64,000 nucleotides of DNA from Geoalkalibacter subterraneus (lineage in GTDB: Bacteria; Desulfobacterota; Desulfuromonadia; Desulfuromonadales; Geoalkalibacteraceae): contig NZ_CP010311.1 of the NCBI RefSeq assembly GCF_000827125.1, forward strand, positions 3,183,001 to 3,247,000, given 5' to 3'. A program made the translations under genes and the position numbers. This document shows positions 1 to 7,343 of the stretch, piece after piece (the first letter of the stretch is position 1; every line of letters begins with the position of its first letter). The notes below the pieces were generated by a model that worked only from the letters and a program-made list of their open reading frames with translations, ran no database searches and had not been told where the DNA came from.

Positions 1-253
1 GTCCCGGTTCGACCGCCACACCGAGACGCTCCAGCATATTGGCCAGCGACTGAATCGTGAACTCGGTGCTCTGGCTGTCACCGCTGCCGTTGAGCCCCAC
101 CACCAGCCCGTAGCCGACCAGCTGGTTGTTGCGCACCCCTTCGATCTTGGCGATGTCCTTGATCCGCGCCGCCTGAGCCGATGTCGCAAACAAGATAACA
201 AGAGCCACCAAAATCATTAGGGGTTTAAATATTTTATGCTTTGTGTTTTCCAT
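1..253 (-). CDS. flgI: Flagellar P-ring protein FlgI (N-terminal part)
   Basis: This is the first 84 codons of FlgI, the secreted protein that forms the P ring around the flagellar rod in the peptidoglycan; the remainder lies beyond the left edge. The translation begins with a signal peptide (KHKIFK, then a hydrophobic core, likely cleavage after SAQA). The conserved mature start [20 protein letters not shown] follows, and then GLNGSGDSQ, all hallmarks of the family. It is the last visible gene of the flgA-flgH-flgI series, but about 290 bp of hairpin repeats separate it from flgH. It may therefore depend on read-through or on its own promoter. Identity is secure; only the C-terminal part is unseen. 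Confidence 0.95.
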   Translation of the reverse strand, partial: MENTKHKIFKPLMILVALVILFATSAQAARIKDIAKIEGVRNNQLVGYGLVVGLNGSGDSQSTEFTIQSLANMLERLGVAVEPG

Positions 254-264
254 TCATTTCACCC

Positions 265-543
265 GTAGCCCGTTCCAGGGAGCGTCGATTTTGTGCGAGA
301 TCAAGGAAGCCGAGAGCCGACAAGCGAGGCGTATTGCAATACGTCGAGCGCAGCCGGTACGAAGGCTGACGCGGAGCTCGTGCAAAAGCGGCGCTCCCCT
401 CATTATCCCAGTAGCCCGTTCCCAGGAGCGTCGATTTTGTGCAAGGTCAAGGAAACCGAGAAATCCCGCGGAGGCGTACTGAAAGTACGTCGCACAAGGG
501 ATTTCGAAGGTTGACGCGGAGATTGCGCAAAAGCGGCGCTCCT
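265..543. repeat. Two tandem ~133-bp hairpin-forming repeats between flgI and flgH
   Basis: Copy 1 spans about 265-399 and copy 2 about 411-543. Both begin GTAGCCCGTTCC and then GGAGCGTCGATTTTGTGC, and both end GCAAAAGCGGCGCTCC. The ends of each copy are near-complementary to one another, so each unit can fold into a long stem. The interior carries a second palindrome whose sequence differs between copies but stays paired: GTATTGCAATAC in copy 1 and GTACTGAAAGTAC in copy 2. Short reading frames here have no coding character. This fills the flgI-flgH gap. Confidence 0.8.
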
Positions 544-1239
544 CTAAAATGGCCAGACGTTGTCTAGTATTCTCACCAGCCAGCCCTGCTTCTGCTTGTC
601 GCTGATCACCCCTTTGCCGGTATAGACGATCTGCGCGTCAAGCACCTGGCTCGAATCGACCACGTTGTTGGACGACACATCGGTGGGACGCACGATGCCG
701 GAGAGGCGGATCAGCTGCTGCTCATTGTTGACGGTGACGCTTTTGTGTCCATCGATGCGCAGGTTGCCGTTGGGCAGCACATCCACAACGCGAGTCGTAA
801 TCGTGGCCACCAGATCCTCCCGGCGCGAGGTGCTGCCGGAACCGGAAAATTGGTTGTCATAGCGGGTTCCGATCAGGTTGCCGGGATCGATACTGCTGTT
901 GATGGTGGCGATCTGCTTTTCCAGGCCGAACAGGTTGTTGATTCCCGCCGAGGCCGAACTGCTGCGCCCAGTTGAGGTGCTGGCCTCCTTGCTTGCGCTG
1001 GCGCGCTCGAAGATGGCGACCGTCAAAATATCGCCGATGCGCTGCGCCTTACGGTCATTAAACAAAGATCCTCGGCTTTCGGTCCACAAGGAGCCGTTTG
1101 TCGCGGGCCTCTCTGCGACAATTTCAACCTCCTGAGGGGCAAAGGCCTCTTCCTGCATCTGGGGTCGGGTATGGCCCGCGCAGCCGACTGCAAACATCAG
1201 CAGCGCTGAAATCACTGTCCATCCAATCGTTTTCATCAT
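544..1239 (-). CDS. flgH: Flagellar L-ring lipoprotein FlgH
   Basis: FlgH forms the outer-membrane L ring of the flagellar basal body. The 231-residue protein has the usual length. It starts with a lipoprotein signal peptide ending in the lipobox-like AVGC. The middle shows the FlgH signatures SLFNDRKAQRIGDILTV and TTRVVDVLPNGNLRIDG, and the end reads SGIVRPTDV...VLDAQIVYTGKGVI. An upstream in-frame TTG at 1242 was not chosen. The ATG at 1239 overlaps the flgA stop (TGATG) and has GGAG a few bases upstream, so translation is probably coupled to flgA. Confidence 0.96.
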   Translation of the reverse strand: MMKTIGWTVISALLMFAVGCAGHTRPQMQEEAFAPQEVEIVAERPATNGSLWTESRGSLFNDRKAQRIGDILTVAIFERASASKEASTSTGRSSSASAGINNLFGLEKQIATINSSIDPGNLIGTRYDNQFSGSGSTSRREDLVATITTRVVDVLPNGNLRIDGHKSVTVNNEQQLIRLSGIVRPTDVSSNNVVDSSQVLDAQIVYTGKGVISDKQKQGWLVRILDNVWPF

Positions 1240-1961
1240 CAAAGCTCCACCTGCACGACGCCGGGAGCCGTGACCCGGCAGAGAATATCTTTCTGAGAGG
1301 AGGCGTTGCGGATTGTCACAACATCGTTCTTGGCACCGTCCTCACGGGCAACGCCGGTGGCAGTCAGTTCCATGGCCCCACTGCGCACCACAATGGAGAC
1401 ACGGTCCCCGCGATGGACCAGAGCCGGTTCTTCGACCCAACTGCGGTCGATTGTGCGCCCCATACGGATCGAGCGTTTGAGCTCCTTGCCGATCAATTCC
1501 TGCGAGTCGAGGCAGGGGTTGCGCTCCTGGGCCAGATCCATTTCAACCATATTGATATCATGCTCACCCAGCCTCACCCCCCGCCGCAGATCGCCCGCCG
1601 CAACGGCAACCGGGGCCAGGGCTTCGATTTCGGCGCGAAAGGAGCGGTTTTCCACCACCCGGTCGTCGACACGAAAGATGAACGTGAACCGGCGGCTGTT
1701 GAGAATGCCGGGATCGGAGGGAATGATCTCATGTGTCATCCGTCCGGCAGGCAACTCAAAAGACCGATGAACGTCCAGGGAGCGGATACGGATGTCGGCC
1801 TGCGGCAGCAGCCCGGCATTCTCAGCCAGATAATCCTCAAGCATGTCGTGAATTTCAGCACTGCCCACAGTCTGAAAATCCTCCGACGCGAACGCGGCGC
1901 CTGCCGTCAGGAGCAGGGCCGTCAGCAGCAAAAAAACGTATTTTCCAGTATTTGTCATCAT
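1239..1961 (-). CDS. flgA: Flagellar basal-body P-ring formation chaperone FlgA
   Basis: FlgA is the periplasmic chaperone needed to assemble FlgI into the P ring. The protein (about 240 residues) has a signal peptide (KYVFLLLTALLL, cleavage near AAFA). The C-terminal half is a SAF-like domain (VAAGDLRRGVRLGEHDI, then GKELKRSIRMGRTI and RGDRVSIVVRSGAMELTATGVA). A longer frame reaches 2027, but that extension reads into a dispersed G/C repeat and would bury the signal peptide. The start was therefore placed at 1961, where AGG precedes two adjacent ATG codons. It is followed by coupled flgH. Confidence 0.93.
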   Translation of the reverse strand: MMTNTGKYVFLLLTALLLTAGAAFASEDFQTVGSAEIHDMLEDYLAENAGLLPQADIRIRSLDVHRSFELPAGRMTHEIIPSDPGILNSRRFTFIFRVDDRVVENRSFRAEIEALAPVAVAAGDLRRGVRLGEHDINMVEMDLAQERNPCLDSQELIGKELKRSIRMGRTIDRSWVEEPALVHRGDRVSIVVRSGAMELTATGVAREDGAKNDVVTIRNASSQKDILCRVTAPGVVQVEL

Positions 1962-2017
1962 GTTGCCTGTATTTTGCAAATGTCGAGCCGAGTTGAGTTG
2001 GACATTATTTAAAATCT

Positions 2018-2116
2018 TCTCCCCCACCCCAACCCTCCCCCGCTGGGAGAGGGAGAAAAACGCTGGAACGGCTAGCCTTGCCCCTCCCCCCAGCGGGGGA
2101 GGCTGGGAGGGGGGAG
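2018..2116. repeat. BIME-like G/C palindromic repeat, copy A (inverted pair)
   Basis: Two inverted copies of a polypyrimidine/polypurine palindrome built around CCCCCGCTGGGAGAGGGAG face each other between flgA and flgG. Related copies lie at 21739-21848, 37511-37598 and 58959-58997. The pairwise inverted arrangement resembles REP/BIME elements. It lies just upstream of flgA and downstream of the flgG terminator. Confidence 0.75.
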
Positions 2117-2132
2117 CGATTAAAAACGAGAC

Positions 2133-2179
2133 AAAAAAACGGCGCGGGAATTCATCTGTTCAACAAATTCATCCGCGCC
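2133..2179 (-). terminator. Rho-independent terminator of flgF-flgG
   Basis: On the minus strand, about 30 bases after the flgG stop, GGCGCGG pairs with CCGCGCC. The stem is extended by a second short GAATT/AATTC pairing inside and is followed by a run of seven T. This ends the flgF-flgG transcript and implies that flgA-flgH-flgI start from their own promoter to the left. Confidence 0.75.
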
Positions 2180-2208
2180 ATTTTTATGACTTTCCCAGGA
2201 CTGGTCTC

Positions 2209-2994
2209 TTAAGCCAGGTTATTGACCATCTGCAGCATTTCATCCGATGTCTGAATGGCCTTGGAGTTGATCTCGTAGGCGCGCTGGGTCGTGATCATCC
2301 CCACCATCTCTTCCATGATGTTGACGTTGGACCCTTCCAGAAAACCCTGGGCAAGAGCGCCGAAGCCCTCCTGGCCGGGGATGCCGTCGACGGGCGCACC
2401 CGAGGCCGGGGTTTCCAGCAGCAGGTTGCGGCCGATGGCTTCAAGACCTGCCGGATTGCTGAAAGTGGTCAGCTCGATGGTGCCGATCTGATTGGGCTCG
2501 GCCTCGCCGTCCAGATAAACGTTGACCGCGCCGTCTTCGGTAATGGACAGCCGCGTTGCGTTTTCCGGGATCACGATCTGCGGCTCCAGAGGGTAACCGT
2601 CGGAGGTCACCATGCGGCCGGTGCCGTCCTTCTTGAAGGCGCCGCTGCGGGTGTACGATTCTTCGCCGTCGGGCATCATCACACGGAAAAAGCCGTTGCC
2701 TTCGATGGCGATATCGAGATCGTTGCCGGTCTGCTGCAGATCGCCGGTAGTAAAGATTTTCTGCACCGCTGCGGCGCGCGCGCCGAGGCCGACCTGGATG
2801 CCGGTGGGCACTTCGTCGCCGTTGACTGATTCGGTGCCGGCCGCACGGCTGACCTGATAGAGCAGGTCCTGAAAATCGGCGCGGCTTTTCTTGAAACCGG
2901 CCGTATTAACGTTGGCCAGGTTGTTGGAAATCACATCCATATTGAGTTGCTGGGCGGTCATGCCGGTTGCGGCGGTCCACAGTGATCTGATCAT
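2209..2994 (-). CDS. flgG: Flagellar distal rod protein FlgG
   Basis: FlgG builds the distal rod that crosses the periplasm. The 261-residue product has the usual length. The N-terminal rod motif is [20 protein letters not shown] followed by [21 protein letters not shown]. The central FlgE/F/G-like core includes [11 protein letters not shown]. The C-terminal motif [23 protein letters not shown] matches FlgG-type rod proteins. The N- and C-terminal heptad helices that pack in the rod are therefore both intact. It follows flgF by about 60 bp and is followed by a strong terminator. Confidence 0.97.
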   Translation of the reverse strand: MIRSLWTAATGMTAQQLNMDVISNNLANVNTAGFKKSRADFQDLLYQVSRAAGTESVNGDEVPTGIQVGLGARAAAVQKIFTTGDLQQTGNDLDIAIEGNGFFRVMMPDGEESYTRSGAFKKDGTGRMVTSDGYPLEPQIVIPENATRLSITEDGAVNVYLDGEAEPNQIGTIELTTFSNPAGLEAIGRNLLLETPASGAPVDGIPGQEGFGALAQGFLEGSNVNIMEEMVGMITTQRAYEINSKAIQTSDEMLQMVNNLA

Positions 2995-3054
2995 ATCCTT
3001 GGTTCTCCTTGCATCATCCGGATGCGTCTCCCGCGAGCCGCTCCGGTGGTTGAA

Positions 3055-3774
3055 TTATCCTACGCGCCCCAGTTCCGCGGCCTTGCCCATCTCTTTGTAG
3101 GACTTGATGGCGCGGGTCAGGGCTTCAAAATTGCGCTGCGCATCGATCATCATCGCCATCTCCTCAAGGGGATTGACATTGGAGGATTCAAGCTGTCCCT
3201 GGGCGAGTTCGGGATTGGCAACGCGCGCTTCCCCGGCGGGTTCGGCGGCGGCGAACAACCCGTCGCCGCGCTTTTCAAGCTGTTGAGGATCAAGCACTTC
3301 AAAAACAGCGATTTCACCGACGATCGCCTCATCATCCCAGATCCGGCCGCTTTCATCGATGACCACATCGGCATCCGGCAGATTCACAGGGCCGTTGGCC
3401 CCCACCACCGGATAGCCTGCAGCAGTCACCAGGGTGCCGTCTGCATTGAGGCGGAAACTGCCCTGGCGGGTGTAGGCCTCCCCTTCGGGCGTTTGCACCT
3501 TGAAAAACCCGGGGCCGTTGATGGCCAGATCGAGATTGTTGCCGGTGGTCTGAAAGGTGCCGGTGCCGTGATCGGTATAGCGCATGCCGACACGGCTGTG
3601 ATTGACGCCGCGCGCCAGACTCTGCTGGCGGGCATCGCTGATGAGAGATTCAAAATTGAGGCGATCTTTCTTGAAACCGACGGTATGGACGTTGGCCAGA
3701 TTGTTGCTGACCACCTCAAGAAGCTGCATGCGACTGCGGGCCCCGGAGAGGGCGCTGTAGATTCCTGAACTCAT
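3055..3774 (-). CDS. flgF: Flagellar proximal rod protein FlgF
   Basis: FlgF is a rod protein of the FlgE/F/G family. The 239-residue protein starts MSSGIYSALSGARSRMQLLE, has VVSNNLANVHTVGFKKDR and the core LAINGPGFFKVQTPEGEAYT, and ends with the rod-type helix LESSNVNPLEEMAMMIDAQR. It is shorter and more divergent than the FlgG next to it, which fits FlgF. The pair flgF-flgG forms a small operon closed by a terminator. The FlgF rather than FlgG assignment rests on order and length. Confidence 0.92.
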   Translation of the reverse strand: MSSGIYSALSGARSRMQLLEVVSNNLANVHTVGFKKDRLNFESLISDARQQSLARGVNHSRVGMRYTDHGTGTFQTTGNNLDLAINGPGFFKVQTPEGEAYTRQGSFRLNADGTLVTAAGYPVVGANGPVNLPDADVVIDESGRIWDDEAIVGEIAVFEVLDPQQLEKRGDGLFAAAEPAGEARVANPELAQGQLESSNVNPLEEMAMMIDAQRNFEALTRAIKSYKEMGKAAELGRVG

Positions 3775-3824
3775 CCCTGCGGTGTCTCCCTTGAATTGTT
3801 TCTATCTTTTCTCGCTCGCCTTAC

Positions 3825-3852
3825 CTTTCGGATCAGGCAGCGGGAAACTTTA
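3825..3852 (-). promoter_or_regulatory. Possible sigma-28 (FliA) promoter before flgF
   Basis: On the minus strand a perfect -35 motif TAAAGTTT (overlapping the stop codon of the upstream gene) is followed 12 bases later by TCCGAAAG. That second motif only partly matches the flagellar -10 consensus GCCGATAA. The position, about 50 bp before flgF, is plausible. The weak -10 keeps this tentative. Confidence 0.3.
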
Positions 3853-4299
3853 GCTCTTTTTGCGCGCCACTTCCGCAAGTTTCACCAATTGCTGCGCCTC
3901 TGCGGGAGAGACCTGAAGGACTTCGGCGATCTCGTCGGCACCCAGCCCCTTGTCAGCCAGGGTCGCCACATGGCGATAGCGCTCCGGCGCCTTTCCATCC
4001 CCAAGACTGTTGCCGCCGTGCAGCCGCTCGCGCATGGCCTCGGCCTCCTCTGCGGAAACAGACGCTTCGGCATCAGCCACCTGTTCCGGGGAGGGGGCCT
4101 GCTGCCGAGAAGTCTCTTCCCCCTGATCTTTCAAAACAGGGGCTGCGGCTGCCATGCGGCGCCACAGGGAGAACTCTTCGCGCAGGGCGTCCAGTTCCCC
4201 TCTCACCTTGCGCAGGTTGAGGTAGACAACGATCAGCGTCACGCCGACGATCGCCGCCAGGGCCGCAACGGCAAAAAAATTGAAGGTGGAAATGGCCAT
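3850..4299 (-). CDS. Small membrane-anchored protein of the flagellar locus (DUF2802/DUF6115-like)
   Basis: The function is not established. The 149-residue product has one N-terminal transmembrane segment (about residues 6-27), a short coiled-coil-like stretch (LRKVRGELDALREEFSLWRR), an acidic low-complexity linker, and a compact C-terminal helical module (about 105-149). That module contains VATLADKGLGADEIAEVLQV followed by SPAEAQQLVKLAE, which resembles a helix-turn-helix. Proteins of this layout recur beside fliA and the chemotaxis genes in other flagellar clusters. Family naming is from memory of the pattern. It sits between fliA and flgF, about 20 bp after fliA. Confidence 0.75.
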   Translation of the reverse strand: MAISTFNFFAVAALAAIVGVTLIVVYLNLRKVRGELDALREEFSLWRRMAAAAPVLKDQGEETSRQQAPSPEQVADAEASVSAEEAEAMRERLHGGNSLGDGKAPERYRHVATLADKGLGADEIAEVLQVSPAEAQQLVKLAEVARKKS

Positions 4300-4319
4300 G
4301 GTTCGCCTTGGAATCAGGT

Positions 4320-5078
4320 TCAGGAGCGCGGCGACCGTGTCAGACGGCTGCTCATGCGGGATTTGAGCCGGGCCAGGGCCTGGCTGTGGAGTTGCGAAAC
4401 GCGCCCTTCGGTGACGCCGAGAACCTCTGCAATCTCTTTCTGGGTCAACTCCTCGTAATAGTAGAGGGCGATCACCAGCCGCTCCTTCTCGGAGAGCCTT
4501 TCGAGCAGACCCGCCAGTTCCTCGGTGAGCTGCAGTCGCTCGACATTTTCCTGCGGAGTCGGCATCTCAGGATCGCTGAGGTTGTCAAGAAAGCTGCGAC
4601 CCTCCTCGTGCTCGTCCAGGGTCTGATGCAGGCTGACGCAGCCGAGGTGACTGACCTCTGCCAGCAGGGCGCGGTATTCTTCGAGACCCAGCTCCATCTC
4701 TTCTGCGATCTCGAACTCTTCCGGCGGCCGCCCCAGTTGCTGCTCAAGGCGGTCGATCGCACGCGTCAGTCGGCTCTGCTTGTCGCGCAGAGTGCGGGAA
4801 AACCAGTCGGACTTGCGTGCTTCATCGAGCATGGCGCCGCGCATGCGGTGTTCGGCGAAAGTCTTGAACAAAATTCCGCGTCCGGCGTCGTAGCGGTTGG
4901 CGGCGTCGATCAGCCCCATCATGGCCGCGCTGGCGAGTTCGTCGCGGGTCATGGTCGACGGCACCTGAGTGATCATGCGCTCCACCAGGAAATTGACCAG
5001 CGGCAGATGATCCTGGATCAGCCGCTCCCGCAGATCGGGCGCGGACACATAATAGGTTTCGGGAGGGTTCATGGTCAC
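4320..5078 (-). CDS. fliA: RNA polymerase sigma factor FliA (sigma-28)
   Basis: FliA directs transcription of late flagellar and chemotaxis genes. The 252-residue protein shows sigma-70 region 2 (LASAAMMGLIDAANRYD, then FKTFAEHRMRGAMLDEAR, the -10 recognition helix). It also shows region 3 (EIAEEMELGLEEYRALL) and region 4 with its helix-turn-helix (LTQKEIAEVLGVTEGRVSQL). Its length and lack of region 1.1 fit sigma-28. The first codon could be the GTG at 5078, with AGAGGG close upstream, or the ATG two codons later. It is 9 bp after flhG, as in many polar flagellates. Confidence 0.95.
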   Translation of the reverse strand: MTMNPPETYYVSAPDLRERLIQDHLPLVNFLVERMITQVPSTMTRDELASAAMMGLIDAANRYDAGRGILFKTFAEHRMRGAMLDEARKSDWFSRTLRDKQSRLTRAIDRLEQQLGRPPEEFEIAEEMELGLEEYRALLAEVSHLGCVSLHQTLDEHEEGRSFLDNLSDPEMPTPQENVERLQLTEELAGLLERLSEKERLVIALYYYEELTQKEIAEVLGVTEGRVSQLHSQALARLKSRMSSRLTRSPRS

Positions 5079-5087
5079 CGTGCCCTC

Positions 5088-6008
5088 TCAGGCCCCCTGG
5101 CCGAATGACAGCAGACGCCGCCAGAAAAACTGCAGACTGCCCTTGGGGCCGACATTCTGCGGCGTGGTAATCAGGTTGCGGGCGATGGTTTCAAACGCGG
5201 CGCTGGCCTTGGTGCGGGGAAACAGGTCCACCATCACTCGCTGGCGGCGTACCGCTTCGCGCATGCGCTTATCCTGCGGTACGCAACCCAGATAATCGAT
5301 AGAGATATCGAGATAGCGGTTCGACACCATGGTCAGCTTGCGGTACACGTCGAGTGCTTCGCCGGCGTCGCGCACCGAATTGACGATGAGGTTGAAGCGC
5401 TTTTCGTGATACTGCACCGACAAGAGCTTCATCAGGGCATAGGCGTCGGTTATGGCGGTCGGTTCCGGGGTGGTCACCACCAGAATGTCCTGCGCCGCCA
5501 CGTTGAAATAGGTGACGTTCTCCGAGATGCCGGCCTCGGTGTCGATGATGACGACTTCGAAATCACCGTGCAGGCTGTCGAGATCGTCGAGAAATTTCAT
5601 CTTCTGTTCCGAACTCAGGCGCGTAACGGTCTGCATCCCCGAGCCGGCAGGCAGAATTTTGATGCCGCCCGGCCCCTCCACCATGATCTCGAGCAGCGAG
5701 CGGTCGCCGTTGAAGAAGTGATTGAGGTTGTACTGCGGTGTCAGGCCGAAAACCACATCGATATTGGCCAGGCCGAGATCGGCGTCGATGATGAGCACTT
5801 TTTTGTCCATCTGCGCCAGCGCCAGAGCGACGTTGGAGACCACCGCGGTCTTTCCGACTCCACCCTTGCCGCTGGTGACCGAGAGAACCCGCGCGGCCTG
5901 CCGATCAGCCTCAAGCGTGGCGGAAGCATCGGCGGCCGTACCGCTGAACCGATCGCTCATGGAGCGCAGGGTTCCTGCCTGATCCAATCGTTGCTGCAAC
6001 ATTTCCAT
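5088..6008 (-). CDS. flhG: Flagellar number regulator, MinD-like ATPase FlhG (FleN)
   Basis: FlhG is a ParA/MinD-type ATPase that limits flagellar number and stimulates the GTPase of FlhF. The N-terminal FlhF-activating motif DQAGTLR is visible at residues 9-15. The deviant Walker A reads SGKGGVGKTAVVSNVA, followed by VLIIDADLGLANIDVVFGL and the Walker B-like VVIIDTEAGIS. The C-terminal membrane-targeting helix is suggested by LQFFWRRLLSF. The 306-residue length is normal. AAAGGA precedes the ATG. It lies directly after flhF, a standard pairing. Confidence 0.95.
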   Translation of the reverse strand: MEMLQQRLDQAGTLRSMSDRFSGTAADASATLEADRQAARVLSVTSGKGGVGKTAVVSNVALALAQMDKKVLIIDADLGLANIDVVFGLTPQYNLNHFFNGDRSLLEIMVEGPGGIKILPAGSGMQTVTRLSSEQKMKFLDDLDSLHGDFEVVIIDTEAGISENVTYFNVAAQDILVVTTPEPTAITDAYALMKLLSVQYHEKRFNLIVNSVRDAGEALDVYRKLTMVSNRYLDISIDYLGCVPQDKRMREAVRRQRVMVDLFPRTKASAAFETIARNLITTPQNVGPKGSLQFFWRRLLSFGQGA

Positions 6009-6029
6009 AAATCCTTTCCCCTCGCCCTT

Positions 6030-7343
6030 TTATCCCATGATCATGCGGGCGATCTTCTTTGAATCCGCCACCAAAATGTCTTCCGGCACCCGTTGCCCGT
6101 TGGTCAGATAAGCAATCGGGAAGTTGTGCCGCAGATGCACGTTGAACAGCGCTCCGGCCTGCGAGCACTCATCGATCTTGGTGAAAATCAGGTTGTGGAT
6201 CGCCACCCGGCCGAAGCGCGTCACCGCACCGTAGAGATCTTCGTCACGGGTTGCGGCCGACAGCACCAGGTGGTTCTCCGTGCCCAGTTCCGGCGCCAGG
6301 ATATCCGCCAGCTCGTTCAGGCTGGTCTCGTCGCGCGGGCTGCGCCCGGCGGTGTCGATCAGAATCAGATCCTTGTCGCGGTGACGGTTGAGCACGCCGC
6401 GCATCTGCTTGGGTGAAACCACCACTTCCACCGGCACATTCATGATCTCGCCGTAAACCTTGAGTTGTTCCACCGCCGCGATACGGAAGGTGTCGATCGT
6501 CACCATGGCCACGCTTTTGCCGCCGTGCAGCAGATGGTCGGCCGCCAGCTTGGCGATGGTTGTCGTCTTACCGACTCCGGTGGGACCGATCAGCGCCAGT
6601 CGCCGCTGCTGTTTCTGCGCCGGGGGCTTGGCCTCGACCCGGATCAGGTCGCCGATCACGTCGGCAAAGATGGCGCGCATCACCTCTGGGTCGCGCCTCT
6701 GGGCATCGGACGCGCGCTGGCAGGCGAAACGTACGATGGTTTCAGCGGCCTCATGGTCGATGCCACGCTCGCGCAGCAACGCAACCAGCCCGTCAAGACC
6801 CTCCTCGTTCCCCTTTGTCCCGTTCGCGCCAGACCGTGCGCGGCGGCGAGACGGGGCTGCTGCAGCGAGTTCGTCTCCAGCGGTCCCCGGCGACCCGCTG
6901 ACGGGAGTCCGCGCCTCGTTGATGAAGCCGCGCATCATGCTTTTAAGTTCATCGATCTCACCGCGCAGCGTGTCAAATTCCCGCGGGTCACGCCGGGGCG
7001 TCGCTTCGGGCACCGCTCTCTGAGTTGCAGCGGCGCGGTTTTCAGCCCAGATCTCGTCGTAACTCAGTTCATCTTCGAAGGACGGGCGCCTGCGCCCGCC
7101 GCGGGAAGAAGCCAAAGCCTTCTTTTCGCGCATCGCCACCGGTGTCGTCGTCCCGACGCTTCTGGCCGCCTCGCCGGAGGGTTCAACGGCGGCCGTCACC
7201 TCGAGGATCGGCTTGCCCAGCACGCCAAGCCCTCCCTTGCGGATGGTGCGTGTCGACAGTATCAGCGCGTCGGGTCCCAGGGTTTCCTTGACCTTCTTCA
7301 GCGCCGAAGCCATATTTTCCGATTCAAAGACCTTAACCAGCAT
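6030..7343 (-). CDS. flhF: Flagellar placement GTPase FlhF
   Basis: FlhF is an SRP-type GTPase that marks the site of flagellar assembly. The 437-residue protein has the family N-terminus (MLVKVFESENMASALKKVKE, about residues 1-60), a variable basic linker (about 60-200), an N domain, and a G domain. The G domain carries the P loop GPTGVGKTTTIAKLA, DTFRIAAVEQLKVYGE, the DTAGR box (LILIDTAGRSPRDE), and TKIDE. Its ATG lies inside the end of flhA (11-bp overlap), so expression is likely coupled to the export-gate operon. Confidence 0.96.
   Translation of the reverse strand: MLVKVFESENMASALKKVKETLGPDALILSTRTIRKGGLGVLGKPILEVTAAVEPSGEAARSVGTTTPVAMREKKALASSRGGRRRPSFEDELSYDEIWAENRAAATQRAVPEATPRRDPREFDTLRGEIDELKSMMRGFINEARTPVSGSPGTAGDELAAAAPSRRRARSGANGTKGNEEGLDGLVALLRERGIDHEAAETIVRFACQRASDAQRRDPEVMRAIFADVIGDLIRVEAKPPAQKQQRRLALIGPTGVGKTTTIAKLAADHLLHGGKSVAMVTIDTFRIAAVEQLKVYGEIMNVPVEVVVSPKQMRGVLNRHRDKDLILIDTAGRSPRDETSLNELADILAPELGTENHLVLSAATRDEDLYGAVTRFGRVAIHNLIFTKIDECSQAGALFNVHLRHNFPIAYLTNGQRVPEDILVADSKKIARMIMG

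Noticed and set aside
243-514. Short reading frames in the flgI-flgH gap as small proteins
   Set aside because: They follow the tandem repeats, differ between copies by frame, and have no ribosome-binding site.
1961-2027. Upstream start for flgA at 2027
   Set aside because: The extra codons read into the G/C repeat and push the signal peptide inward.
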